Assembly: GCF_030388665.1 (NCBI RefSeq)
Contig: NZ_CP128846.1
Location: forward strand, 1,612,001-1,676,000
Origin: Streptomyces flavofungini
GTDB taxonomy: Bacteria; Actinomycetota; Actinomycetes; Streptomycetales; Streptomycetaceae
Length of the DNA: 64,000 bases
Reading direction: 5' to 3'
Shown: positions 50,158 to 59,040 of the stretch, one piece after another
Layout: each line of letters starts with the position of its first letter
Position numbering within the stretch: position 1 is the first letter of the stretch
The notes under the pieces: model-generated
Database searches by the model: none
What the model saw: the letters and a program-made list of their open reading frames with translations, nothing else
What the model was told of the DNA's origin: nothing
Position numbers and translations under genes: made by a program

Positions 50158-51095
50158 GAGATTCCTCCCTGGGGGGCGGCCTCACGGACAGCAGGGCCTG
50201 CGGCGGCGAGCTGGTCGGCCCTGCGCAGGAACTCCAGGGAACGGGAGGCGAGTTCGGGACCCGCGTGGGAGTGGCGGGGCAGTTCGACGACGGTCAGGCC
50301 CTGGTAGCCGGTGGCGGCGAGGGCCTGCAGGACGGGCGGGAAGTCGATCTCGCCGTCACCGAACGGGAGGTGTTCGTGGACGCCGCGGCGCATGTCCTCG
50401 ATCTGGACGTGCCGGAGCCAGGGCGCGGCGGCGCGGACGCAGTCGGCGGGTGACTCGGGTTCGAGGCACTGGCAGTGGCCGATGTCGAGGGTCAGGCCCA
50501 GGGGTTCGGGGTCGCCGAGCAGATGACGGAGGTGGTGGAAGTCGGCGAGCGTGGCGAGCAGATGGCCGGGTTCGGGTTCGATGGCGAGTGGCACTCCGGC
50601 GCCGGACGCGGCGGCGAGGACGGGGCCGAGGGCGTCGGTGAGGCGCTTCCAGGCGGTGGCGTCGTCGGTGCCTTCGGGGGTGATGCCGCTGAAGCAGTGG
50701 ACGGCGTGGGCGTCCAGGTCCGCGGCGACCTGGACGGCGCGGACGAGCAGGCGTACGCGGTCGGCCCGGCGTTGGGGTTCGGGATCGAGAAGGGAGGGGC
50801 CGTGCTTGCGGCGCGGGTCGAGGACATAGCGGGCGCCCGTCTCGACGGTGGCGGTCAGGCCGAGGCCTCTCAGGCGCCGGGCCACACGGCGGGTGCGGGC
50901 GGCGAGGTCGGGGGCGAGGGGGTCGAGGTGCATGTGGTCGAGGGTCAGTCCGACACCGGCGTAGCCGAGGTCGGCGAGCAGGCCGAGGGCGTCGTCGAGC
51001 CGCAGGTCGGTGAGCCCGTTGGTGCCGTAGCCGAACCGGGGCCGCACGGGTGCGTCCACCGCCTTGGGCGTGATCGTGCCGCCGCCCGCGCTCAC
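50154..51095 (-). CDS. Sugar isomerase/epimerase-like TIM barrel in the ebo operon
   Basis: A 313-residue TIM barrel (FGYGTNGLTDLRLDDAL, VGLTLDHMHLDP, IEPEPGHLL, LTLDIGHCQCLEP, HVQIEDM, EHLPFGDGEIDF) with Glu, Asp and His metal ligands. It resembles IolE/hydroxypyruvate-isomerase-like proteins. Start GTG 51095 overlaps the UbiA stop codon as GTGA, and its stop overlaps the eboA start the same way. It probably acts on the polar head of the same metabolite as the inositol-phosphate-synthase-like and prenyltransferase enzymes. Confidence 0.87.
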   Translation of the reverse strand: MSAGGGTITPKAVDAPVRPRFGYGTNGLTDLRLDDALGLLADLGYAGVGLTLDHMHLDPLAPDLAARTRRVARRLRGLGLTATVETGARYVLDPRRKHGPSLLDPEPQRRADRVRLLVRAVQVAADLDAHAVHCFSGITPEGTDDATAWKRLTDALGPVLAAASGAGVPLAIEPEPGHLLATLADFHHLRHLLGDPEPLGLTLDIGHCQCLEPESPADCVRAAAPWLRHVQIEDMRRGVHEHLPFGDGEIDFPPVLQALAATGYQGLTVVELPRHSHAGPELASRSLEFLRRADQLAAAGPAVREAAPQGGIS

Positions 51096-52540
51096 GTCAC
51101 ACTCACCTTTCGGGCGAACCGGCGGGCCAGCGGGGCCAGGGCTGCCGTGAACAGGGCCGTGCCGAGGGCACCGGAGCGGGCGGCGAGGGCCGCCTGGAGT
51201 GGGATCAGGGCGCGGATGCCACCGCCGACGGCGCCTTGGGTCAAGGGAGGGGAGGGGTTCAGGGCGGCGTGGAGGTAGGGCCGCGCCGCCGTGGTGGCGT
51301 AGGCCGTGCCGAGGGCGAGGGTGGTGCTCGACCGGACGGCTGCCGCGCCCGGCAGGCCGGAGGTGGCGCCCGGTGGGCCGGGGTTGGTGCCCGGCGGGCC
51401 GACGGCGGCTGCGGTCCGCCGACCCGCCGGGGGGTGCGGGGTGTACGCCACGGCGTGCCCGAGGGCGAGCGTCGTGGCGAGGGCGCCCAACGGGGCCCCG
51501 GTCGAGCCGCCCTGGGTCTCGTGCCGGGACACCGTCGTCACGGCGAGGGTGTGGGCGGCGAGGGTGGCTGCGGCGGGCAGGGCGGAGCGGGCCGCTGCCG
51601 CGGGGCCTGGGCGGTCGGCGCGAGTGGGGCGAGTAGGGCGAGTGGGACAGGTGCCTTGGGAGTGAAGGCTGATGCGGTGGGGTGTGATCGGGGATGGGGT
51701 TCGCCTCGCCCCAGGGGGCACTGGTGTGGCGGGAATGTGTGAGGTTTCCCCGGCCGCCGTCTTGGCCTCGGCAGCGGTGAAGGGAGCCGCACCGGCCCAG
51801 GTGGCGAGGGCCCTGATGGTCTTCGCCGCCTTGGCCGCCCTGGTGCCTTGCGTCGCCTCGGCAGTCTGCGTCGCCTTCACGGCCCGCGTCGCCATGGCGG
51901 TCTGCCCCGGCTTGGTGGCCCGCGTCGGTTCGCATCCGGCGATGTGCGTCGCGCCGGACCGGGTGGGGCGGGTCGTGGAGACGTCGGTGGAGCGGGCCGC
52001 ACCGGATGGGGCCTGCACCGCGGCCCGCGCCGCGCCGGTGTCCGGGGCCGAGGTCGGACGTGCGCCGCCCGCGTCCGCCCGAGCGCCCGCTCCTGTCGCC
52101 GTGGCCGTGGCGCCCAGCAGCAGGTCCAGCCCTCGAGCCGCCGCCATGGCCACAGGGCCCGCGGAGGTGCGCTTGAGGCCCAGGTCGTAGGCCCAGACCG
52201 TACCGGCGAGGGCGGTGGCGGTGGCCAGGGCGGGGCGGCCCGCGCGGGAGGCCAGGGCGAGGCCGCCCGCGGTGAGCGCGACAGCGGCGGTGAACGCGGC
52301 GGTCGGGGTGACGCGGCCCGAGGGGATGGGGCGGTGGGGGCGGTCGACGGCGTCCTCGTCGCGGTCGGCCCAGTCGTTCAGGGCCATGCCGGCCTCGTAC
52401 AGGCAGAGGGAGGAACCGATGGCGAGGAAGGTACCCCGGCCGGGGCGCAGGCCGGTGGCAGCGGCGCCCGCGAGGGCGTCGCCGGGGACGGTGAACAGGG
52501 CGGGCAGGCGCAGGAGTTCGGCCCAGGCGCGGAGGTTCAT
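51092..52540 (-). CDS. eboC: UbiA-type prenyltransferase (SCO3242 family) with large inserts
   Basis: A 482-residue integral membrane prenyltransferase. The first Asp-rich motif NDWADRDED is at 55-63 and the second, WAYDLGLK, at 116-123. Normal family length is about 290-320 residues; the excess is two low-complexity, hydrophilic inserts, about 147-312 and 370-403, placed in loops between helices. Both Asp motifs are intact, so activity is plausible. UbiA enzymes join an isoprenyl chain to an acceptor in the membrane. Gene order identifies it as the EboC equivalent. GAGGAGG precedes ATG 52540, which overlaps the small upstream ORF. Confidence 0.85.
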   Translation of the reverse strand: MNLRAWAELLRLPALFTVPGDALAGAAATGLRPGRGTFLAIGSSLCLYEAGMALNDWADRDEDAVDRPHRPIPSGRVTPTAAFTAAVALTAGGLALASRAGRPALATATALAGTVWAYDLGLKRTSAGPVAMAAARGLDLLLGATATATGAGARADAGGARPTSAPDTGAARAAVQAPSGAARSTDVSTTRPTRSGATHIAGCEPTRATKPGQTAMATRAVKATQTAEATQGTRAAKAAKTIRALATWAGAAPFTAAEAKTAAGETSHIPATPVPPGARRTPSPITPHRISLHSQGTCPTRPTRPTRADRPGPAAAARSALPAAATLAAHTLAVTTVSRHETQGGSTGAPLGALATTLALGHAVAYTPHPPAGRRTAAAVGPPGTNPGPPGATSGLPGAAAVRSSTTLALGTAYATTAARPYLHAALNPSPPLTQGAVGGGIRALIPLQAALAARSGALGTALFTAALAPLARRFARKVSVT

Positions 52541-52860
52541 GAGGCCTCCTCGGCACATACGGGAAGAGGTGAGGCGGATGGGGCGGGTGCGGACCCGGAT
52601 GGCGGCGTGGCGGCGGACGCGGGCATGGGCTCAGTCACGGGCGCCGACGCGGAGACGGAGACGGACGTGGAGACGGCCGCGGGCGCCGACGTGGACACGG
52701 CGGCGGACACAGATACGGCGGCGGACGCGGATACGGCGGCGACTGCCGACATGGCCCCGGTGGCGGACACGGACGTGGGCACGGCCGCGGGTGCCGACGG
52801 GGGTGGCGCCGCAGGTGCGGGGTGGGGCGGCCGATGGGGCACTGTGCGGCGGATGTTCAC
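52537..52860 (-). CDS. Small low-complexity ORF coupled between MIPS-like and UbiA genes
   Basis: A 107-codon frame opens with GTG that overlaps the stop of the inositol-phosphate-synthase-like gene (GTGA at 52857-52860) and closes with a stop that overlaps the UbiA start (ATGA). After a Pro/Ala-rich start, the product is almost entirely Ala/Ser/Val/Thr repeats (SVSVSASAPV-like) and has one cysteine near its end. DNA repeats of 6-18 bp (GACGCGGAGACG-like) run through it. Either it is a real translationally coupled linker gene or an expanded intergenic repeat kept open to preserve coupling. No homologous domain is recognised. Confidence 0.45.
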   Translation of the reverse strand: MNIRRTVPHRPPHPAPAAPPPSAPAAVPTSVSATGAMSAVAAVSASAAVSVSAAVSTSAPAAVSTSVSVSASAPVTEPMPASAATPPSGSAPAPSASPLPVCAEEAS

Positions 52861-54314
52861 AGCGTGTCCCGGAGGCGGTCGGCGAAGGCGAGGAGCGCGA
52901 CGTGCTGGTCGGGCAGGGCGGAGGAGGCGCCGGGGTCCGGGTCCTTGAAGTAGAAGGCGAGTTCGGGGCGGGGGCCGTCGAGCCCGGCCTCGTGGGCGCG
53001 GGCGAGGAGGCGGGCCAGGTCCAGGATCAGGGGCGCGGCCAGGGCCGAGTCGCAACCCTGCCAGGTGGTCTGGAGGGTCATCCGGGTGCCGAGGAAGCCG
53101 TCGAAGGCGATGTGGTCCCAGGCGGTCTTCCAGTCGCCGAGAGCGGGGACGTCGTCGATGTGTACCTCCCCCTCGGGGACGGTGCCGAGGGTGTCGGCGA
53201 GGACGCGTTCCTTGCCCGCGTTCTTGGCGGCGGCCGCGGCGGGGTCGGCGAGGGCGGCGCCGTCGCCGCCGCCGAGGAGGTTGGTGCCGGACCAGGCGCG
53301 GACGGCCAGGGCGCGTTGGGCGAACATCGGGCCGAGCACGGACCGGAGCAGGGTCTGCCCGGTCTTGCCGTCCCGCCCGGCGAAGGGCAGTCGGGAGGTT
53401 GCGGCCAGGTCGGTGAGGGCCGGGTGGTGCATGCCGGTCGAGGGAGTGAAGTTGACGTAGGCGGCACCGGCGCGGAGCGCGGCGGCGGCGTAGAGGGAGC
53501 TGGGCGGCAGCCGGTCGTCGGGGGTGGAGGTGACCGGGGAGGTGGACGTGGCCGAGGAGGTGGAGGTGGCCGGGAAGGTGGCCATTGAGGTGACTGTGGT
53601 CGTGGCGGGTGCTTCAGCTGAGGCGGGCGCTGATTCGGCGGAGGCGCGGGGCCGTTCGGCGGAAGCAGGTCCCACCCCGACCGACCCCACCGCAGACCCA
53701 CCCGCGACGGTCTCCGCTCCCCCCAGGGCGACCGCAGGTTCCGTCGACGCCACGTTGATCACGACCACGCGGGCCAGCCGGTGGCGGTGGGCGAAGTCGC
53801 GGATGTCCGCGGCGAAGGCGGTGATCAGTTCGTCGTCGGTGCGGGAGTCGCCGGGAAGTGGCCCACCGGGGCGGATCTCGGCGTCGGCGGCGGCCAGTTC
53901 GGCGTGCACGGCGGCAGGGAGGCCGTGGGGCAGGACGCCTCCGGCGGCGAGGTGTTCGGCGCGTTTGGGCAGCGGGCACTCCATGGTGTCGTGCCCGCCG
54001 AAGACGAGGGAGGACAACGTTGGCAGTCCGGTGCCGGAGAAGGGAGGGGTCTCGGTGACCAGGCCGGTGGGCGGGTGCAGCCCCGCCGACATCGCCGCGC
54101 AGCCCGCGATGGCCGTCGTGGCGACGGAGCCGCGCGCTCCGATCAGCCACACCCCGGTCGAGCCCGAGGCGCCCACTCCCGTGGGGCCCGCGGCAGACGC
54201 CCCGGTCGAGCCCGAGGCAAACGCCCCGGTCGGCCCCGGAGCGGGAGTGGCGGCCGACCCCGGGGCGGTGGAAGCGGGCGGGCGCGCGCTGGCAGAAGGG
54301 GACTCGGTGGACAC
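52857..54314 (-). CDS. Myo-inositol-1-phosphate-synthase-like protein
   Basis: A 485-residue NAD-dependent isomerase-type protein. The nucleotide motif is VWLIGARGSVATTAIAG (55-71), and VVVINVASTEP, YVNFTPSTGMHHPAL, AGRDGKTGQTLLRSVLGPMF and WSGTNLLGGGDG match inositol-3-phosphate synthases. It exceeds the actinobacterial norm (~360 residues) because of an N-terminal low-complexity region with 8-residue repeats (20-54) and an insert of about 70 residues (197-266). Start GTG 54314 has AGGAGG 5 nt upstream. In textbook ebo clusters this place belongs to a dehydroquinate-synthase-like EboD; here an inositol-phosphate-type enzyme may supply the polar head group. Confidence 0.83.
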   Translation of the reverse strand: MSTESPSASARPPASTAPGSAATPAPGPTGAFASGSTGASAAGPTGVGASGSTGVWLIGARGSVATTAIAGCAAMSAGLHPPTGLVTETPPFSGTGLPTLSSLVFGGHDTMECPLPKRAEHLAAGGVLPHGLPAAVHAELAAADAEIRPGGPLPGDSRTDDELITAFAADIRDFAHRHRLARVVVINVASTEPAVALGGAETVAGGSAVGSVGVGPASAERPRASAESAPASAEAPATTTVTSMATFPATSTSSATSTSPVTSTPDDRLPPSSLYAAAALRAGAAYVNFTPSTGMHHPALTDLAATSRLPFAGRDGKTGQTLLRSVLGPMFAQRALAVRAWSGTNLLGGGDGAALADPAAAAAKNAGKERVLADTLGTVPEGEVHIDDVPALGDWKTAWDHIAFDGFLGTRMTLQTTWQGCDSALAAPLILDLARLLARAHEAGLDGPRPELAFYFKDPDPGASSALPDQHVALLAFADRLRDTL

Positions 54315-54801
54315 GGCTGCCTCCTGTCGTCGGACACGTACGGTCGTCACCCGCGCCTCGCGGAACGGCGCCCGCGCCTTGCGGTACATCAGCCGCGCGG
54401 CGCGGACCGGAGCCCACGTCTTGCGGTACATCACCCGCCCCACACAGGGCGAGTCCTGCCCCACACAGCGCGAGTCCCGCCCCACACGGAGCGAGTCCCG
54501 CCCCACACAGGGCGAACCCCACCCCGCGCGAGGTGAGCCCCTCACCGCGCGATACAAGCCCCGCGCCGCACAGAGCGAACTCCGCACCGCACGAAGCGGA
54601 CCCCGCACCGCACGGAGCGACCCTCACCCCGCGCGAAGCGAACTCCGCACCGCACGGAACGAGCTCCACCCCGCACGCAGCGGACCCCGCCCCCTCCCTC
54701 CGGGGAACGGCCCCCGCCCCGCACGGAGCAGTACCCGCCCCACGAGCCGCGGGCCGGGCGAGACGGTGGGCGGAGGTCCGGCGTCCTCCGCCCACCGCCG
54801 T
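54315..54801. other. 487-bp intergenic region upstream of the ebo-type operon
   Basis: Located between the ThuA/DUF1080 stop codon and the inositol-phosphate-synthase-like start. It contains two copies of a CTTGCGGTACATCA segment (about 54389 and 54420) followed by the 21-bp array. No promoter is recognised; if the operon has its own promoter it must lie within this region. Confidence 0.5.
54436..54690. repeat. About 12 degenerate 21-bp repeats
   Basis: Units such as CCCCACACAGGGCGAGTCC and CCGCACCGCACGAAGCGGAC recur with a regular 21-bp period for about 255 bp. Because 21 is divisible by 3, several frames on both strands stay open and show heptapeptide repeats, which is why spurious long ORFs cross this region. 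Confidence 0.8.
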
Positions 54802-56322
54802 CTATCGGCTGCCCACCTCCCTGTCGGCGGGCAGGTCCGGGCCGGTGGTGAGGTCCGGGCCGGTGGTGAAGCCCTTGCCGGTGTCGGGCCCCTTGCCGGT
54901 GGTGAGGCCCGTGCCGGTCCCGGACCCCGTACCGGCGTCGGCCCCCGTGCCGGCGGGCAGTTCCTTGATCCGGATGTCGCGGAACGTGACCTGGTCGTCG
55001 GCGCCGTGGTTCTGGATGCCGATGTGGCCGTCGCGCAGGCTCCGGGCCGGGTCGGTGTTGGTGAAGTCGTTGATCTTCACGCCGTTGAGCCAGATCTGGA
55101 GGTGCTCGCCCTCGACGCGGAGTTCGTAGGTGTTCCACTCCCCCGGCGGGTTCAGGGCCCGGTCGCGGGCGGCGAGGTCGGCGGACTTGAAGCCGTAGAC
55201 CGAGCCGGTGGTCTTCTCGGGGACGTCGGTGGCGTCGATCTGGATCTCGTAGCCGTTGTTGACGGCGGTCCAGGGGTCGTCGGAGGGCGGGAAGCCCACG
55301 AAGACACCGGAGTTGTCGTCCTTGTCGGCGCCGGACATCTTCCAGTCGAGCTTCAGGGAGTACGAGCCGAACTGCTGGGGTTCGTACCAGAGCAGGCCCA
55401 TGCCTCCGACGGAGGTGATGGTGCCGTCGCCCTTCCGCTCGAAGGAGCCGGGACCGGCCTGCTTCCAGCGGGCGAGGGAGGTCGCGGTGCCGTCGAAGAG
55501 CGGGGTGTAGCCCTGCTCGGGACGGCAGTCGGCCTGGGCGGCGCCGACGGCGTAGCGGATGCCGCCGAGGAGGTGCCGGCGGAAGGCCGGGTCGGCGTAG
55601 GACTCCTTGGTGTGGCCGCCGCCGGTGTAGAAGGAGCGGCCGGGGGTGCCGTCGACGGACCCCTGGCACCAGGCGATGGGATGGTCGCCGCCCATGGTGC
55701 CGCCGCTGTAGGACGACTCGTCGAGGGAGGCGAGGACACGGGCCCGCTCACGCGGGTTGGCCCGGTAGTTGTACCACTCGTCGGTGCGGTCCCAGGCCGC
55801 GCCGAGGTGGGCGGTGGCCGGGTGGGCGTGGTCCTCGACCTTGATCTTCGCGGGCTGGATCGCGGGATGGGACTGGAAGTAGGCGCCCGCGAGCCGGCCG
55901 TAGAAGGGCCAGTCGTATTCGGTGTCGGCGGCGGCGTGGACGCCGACGTAGCCGCCGCCCGCGCGGATGTAGCGCTCGAAGGCGGACTGCTGTTTGCCGT
56001 TCAGGACGTCCCCGGTGGTGGAGAGCCAGATGACGGCGTCGTAGCGGGCGAGGTTCTTGGTGGTGAAGGCGCCCGCGTTCTCGGTCGCGTCGACGGTGAA
56101 GCCGCCTTCGGCGCCGAGGTCCTTGACGGCCGCGATGCCGTCGGGGATGGAGTCGTGGCGGAACCCGGCCGTCTTGGAGAAGACCAGGACCCGTTCACCC
56201 GCCTTCTTCCGCTCGCCGTCCGGGCGGGCGGAGTCCGAGTCGGACGCCGCCGGGCCCGACACGCAGCCGATCAGCAGGGCGGCGGCCGCCGTCGCGACGG
56301 TCAGGCGTACTGGTGCGCGCAT
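54802..56322 (-). CDS. ThuA domain plus DUF1080 (3-keto-disaccharide hydrolase) lipoprotein
   Basis: A 506-residue secreted lipoprotein: the lipobox LLIGC puts the modified cysteine at 20. Residues ~45-265 are a ThuA/trehalose-utilisation domain (VLVFSKTAGFRHDSIPDG, GGYVGVHAAADTEYDWPFYG, DHPIAWCQ). Residues ~275-465 are a DUF1080 jelly-roll (YTPLFDGTA, WKMSGADKDDNSGVF, IQIDATDVPEKTTGSVYG, HIGIQNHG), a family with 3-keto-disaccharide hydrolase members. The tail is Gly/Thr-rich. It would bind or hydrolyse a 3-keto-glycoside at the cell surface. It follows the PQQ-type dehydrogenase gene by 15 bp. Confidence 0.88.
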   Translation of the reverse strand: MRAPVRLTVATAAAALLIGCVSGPAASDSDSARPDGERKKAGERVLVFSKTAGFRHDSIPDGIAAVKDLGAEGGFTVDATENAGAFTTKNLARYDAVIWLSTTGDVLNGKQQSAFERYIRAGGGYVGVHAAADTEYDWPFYGRLAGAYFQSHPAIQPAKIKVEDHAHPATAHLGAAWDRTDEWYNYRANPRERARVLASLDESSYSGGTMGGDHPIAWCQGSVDGTPGRSFYTGGGHTKESYADPAFRRHLLGGIRYAVGAAQADCRPEQGYTPLFDGTATSLARWKQAGPGSFERKGDGTITSVGGMGLLWYEPQQFGSYSLKLDWKMSGADKDDNSGVFVGFPPSDDPWTAVNNGYEIQIDATDVPEKTTGSVYGFKSADLAARDRALNPPGEWNTYELRVEGEHLQIWLNGVKINDFTNTDPARSLRDGHIGIQNHGADDQVTFRDIRIKELPAGTGADAGTGSGTGTGLTTGKGPDTGKGFTTGPDLTTGPDLPADREVGSR

Positions 56323-56337
56323 GGGGTGCCCCCTTCC

Positions 56338-58797
56338 TCAGCTCGTGGTGATGGTGAAGTCGTCGACGTCGTAGAGCGCGCCCGTGCCCTCGCCCTTGAA
56401 GACGAGGAACAGCGTCGTCGTCCCCGCGGGTGCTCCGGCCAGGCCGGTCGACACGTCGGTGTACGTCTCCCACGACCCGGTCGGGTCGACCTTCGCGCTG
56501 CCGAGGAGGGTGCCGTCGGCGGATCCGGCGCGTATTTCGAGGGTGCCGCCGGACCCGGCGGAGGCGACGCGTGCGGTCAGCTTCGTGGCGTTGGAGAGGA
56601 CGTACGGCTTGAAGGAGATCCAGTCGCCGTTGTGGATGTCGCCGACGGTCTTGCCGCCGTGGGCGGGGGTGTGGCTGACGACGGAGACGCCCTTGGAGTC
56701 GCCGTAGTGCTCGCCCTGGCGGTGCTTGGGCTGGAGGACGTTCTGGTCGTGGGTGGTGAGCGCGGGCTGGCCGTTCGCGCCCTTGTCGGTGTACTCGGCG
56801 TCGAAGACCCCGAAGATGTTCGCGTTGGGGTCGTGTTCGCCGTCGGCGGTCGTCTGCAGGGTGCCCTCGCAGCCGCCTGCGGAGGTCACGGGGTGGCCGT
56901 GGCTGTCGTGGCCGAGGATGTGGGTGACCTTGACTTTGGAGCAGTCGACGGTGCCGTCCTCCGGGTCGGTCACGGTGACCTTGAAGGGCACCTTGTCGCC
57001 GAAGGTGAACAGCTGCCCGTCCTCGGGGAGTTCCAGCTTCACGGTGGGCGCGGTGTTGCCGACGGTGATGTGCGCGCTCGCGGTGCCGGTGCGGCCCGAG
57101 GGGTCCTTGGCGGTGACGGTCGCGGTGTAGACGCCGTTCTGGGTGTACGTGTGCGAGGGGTTCTGCTCCGTGGACTTCCCGCCGTCGCCGAAGTCCCACG
57201 CGTAGGTCAGCGCGTCGCCGTCGGCGTCCGTGGCCTTCGCCGTGAACTTGGTGGCGAGGGGGGCCTGGCCGCTGGTGACGGACGCCTCGGCCTCGACGAC
57301 GGGCGAGTGGCCGCCGGTGGCGTTCTCGATGCGGTAGAGGGCGGAGTGCTCGTCGCCGTTGAAGAAGCCGGTGCCGTAGTCGAGGACGTACAGGGCGCCG
57401 TCGGGGCCGAACTCCATGTCCATCACCTGAGTGCCCTTCCAGGGGAAGGCGTTGATGGACTTCACGGTGCCGTCGGCGCCCTGGTCGATGCGCTTGATCC
57501 AGCGGCGTCCGAACTCGCCAGCGAAGAAGTTCCCGTCGTACGCCTGCGGGAACTTCACGGGCGAGTCGAGCTGCGCGTCGTAGCGGTAGACCGGGCCGCC
57601 CATCGGCGACTCCGAGCCGGTGCCGAACTCGGGGACCGACCCGCCGTCGTAGGGGATCCACGCGGGCTGCGCCGGGGGCAGTGCGGTGAGGCCGGTGTTG
57701 TGCGGCGAGGTGTTCTTCGGTGCGGCGCAGTCGAAGGCCGAGCCGGAGGCGCCGGTGGCGAAGTCGTAGTCGATGTAGGGCTCGTTCTTGCCGACGCAGT
57801 ACGGCCAGCCGTAGTTGCCCGGCTTGGTGACGCGGGCGAACTCGACCTGTCCCGCGGGGCCGCGCTTGGGGTCGGCCTTGCCCGCGTCGGGGCCGTAGTC
57901 ACCGACGTAGACGATGCCGGTGGGCTTGTCGACGCTCATCCGGAAGGGGTTGCGGAAGCCCATGGCGTAGATCTCGGGGCGGGTCTTCTTGGTGCCCTTC
58001 TTGAAGAGGTTGCCGCTGGGCACGGAGTACGATCCGTCGCCGCGCACCTTGATCCGCAGGATCTTGCCGCGCAGGTCGTTGGTGTTCCCGGCGGAGCGCT
58101 GGGCGTCGTAGGCGGGGTTGCGGGTGGGCCGCTCGTCGATGGGGGTGTAGCCGTCGGAGGCGAAGGGGTTGGAGTCGTCGCCGGTCGACAGGTAGAGGTT
58201 GCCCTGTCGGTCGAAGTCGATGTCGCCGCCGACGTGGCAGCAGATGCCGCGGCTGGCCGGGACGTCGAGGACCTTCTTCTCGCTCTTGGTGTCCAGTGTG
58301 CCGTCGGCCTTCAGGACGAAGCGGGAAAGCCGGTTCACGCCGTCGAACTTCTTGAAGTCGGCCGCGGTGCCCTCGTTCGGGGCGTCGCCCGCGGGGGTGC
58401 TCAGGGGCGGGGCGTAGTAGAAGTAGACGGCCCTGTTCTTCTTGAAGCCCGGGTCGACGCCGACGCCCTGGAGGCCTTCTTCGTCGTGGCTGTAGACGGG
58501 GATCTTCCCGGCGACCTTGGTCTGGCCAGTGGCGTCGGTCAGGCGGACGGTGCCGTCGCGGGAGGTGTGCAGGACGGAGCGGTCGGGGAGCACGGCGAGC
58601 GTCATGGGCTCGCCCATCTCCGGCTCGCCCTTGGCGAGGGTGACCTGCTGAAAGTCCTCGGCCTTCGGCTCCGCCCGCGGCTGCGGATCCGGCTGGGCGC
58701 CCGCCTGGGGCGCGGCGAAGGTGAGGGTGGCGGCGGTGAGCAGGGTTCCGGTGAGCAGGGCGAGGCCTCTGCGGTTGCGTGGGCGGAGTCGGTGCAC
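56338..58797 (-). CDS. Secreted PQQ-type sugar dehydrogenase with PKD domain
   Basis: An 819-residue exported protein. After a signal peptide (RGLALLTGTLLTAATLTFAAPQAGA), a six-bladed propeller of the glucose/sorbosone dehydrogenase type runs to about residue 490 (EEGLQGVGVDPGF, ICCHVGGDIDFD, RGKILRIKV, YAMGFRNPFRMSVD, GNYGWPYC). A PKD domain (~500-580; AWDFGDGGKSTEQNPSHTYT) and a carbohydrate-binding-like C-terminal beta-sandwich (~680-819) follow. Start GTG 58797 has GGAGGA just upstream. Such enzymes oxidise sugars outside the membrane; together with the ThuA/DUF1080 lipoprotein it may oxidise a glycoside at C3 before cleavage. Quinone dependence is inferred from family. Confidence 0.88.
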   Translation of the reverse strand: MHRLRPRNRRGLALLTGTLLTAATLTFAAPQAGAQPDPQPRAEPKAEDFQQVTLAKGEPEMGEPMTLAVLPDRSVLHTSRDGTVRLTDATGQTKVAGKIPVYSHDEEGLQGVGVDPGFKKNRAVYFYYAPPLSTPAGDAPNEGTAADFKKFDGVNRLSRFVLKADGTLDTKSEKKVLDVPASRGICCHVGGDIDFDRQGNLYLSTGDDSNPFASDGYTPIDERPTRNPAYDAQRSAGNTNDLRGKILRIKVRGDGSYSVPSGNLFKKGTKKTRPEIYAMGFRNPFRMSVDKPTGIVYVGDYGPDAGKADPKRGPAGQVEFARVTKPGNYGWPYCVGKNEPYIDYDFATGASGSAFDCAAPKNTSPHNTGLTALPPAQPAWIPYDGGSVPEFGTGSESPMGGPVYRYDAQLDSPVKFPQAYDGNFFAGEFGRRWIKRIDQGADGTVKSINAFPWKGTQVMDMEFGPDGALYVLDYGTGFFNGDEHSALYRIENATGGHSPVVEAEASVTSGQAPLATKFTAKATDADGDALTYAWDFGDGGKSTEQNPSHTYTQNGVYTATVTAKDPSGRTGTASAHITVGNTAPTVKLELPEDGQLFTFGDKVPFKVTVTDPEDGTVDCSKVKVTHILGHDSHGHPVTSAGGCEGTLQTTADGEHDPNANIFGVFDAEYTDKGANGQPALTTHDQNVLQPKHRQGEHYGDSKGVSVVSHTPAHGGKTVGDIHNGDWISFKPYVLSNATKLTARVASAGSGGTLEIRAGSADGTLLGSAKVDPTGSWETYTDVSTGLAGAPAGTTTLFLVFKGEGTGALYDVDDFTITTS

Positions 58798-59040
58798 GGA
58801 GTCCTCCGGTCGGGGGCCGTTCGCTGTGGGGGTGCGGGTCGGGCGCCCGGGATGCGCCGTCACCCCGGGAGGGGTCTATGTCCTGTACACATCAGGGACG
58901 GTAGCCAGGTTTGTCCTCGGCGAAAAGCCTTTGCACAGCCCTTTAGTTGGACTTCTTCCCGCGCGTGGACAAACTCGGTTCCGGGCAGGGCGGTGCACCG
59001 CGGGGCCCCGCCGACGGGCCCCGCGGTCCCCCGTGGCCTG

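Noticed and set aside
54436..54690. CRISPR array or phage attachment repeats
   Set aside because: Units are contiguous, degenerate and spacer-free; no cas or integrase gene is nearby.
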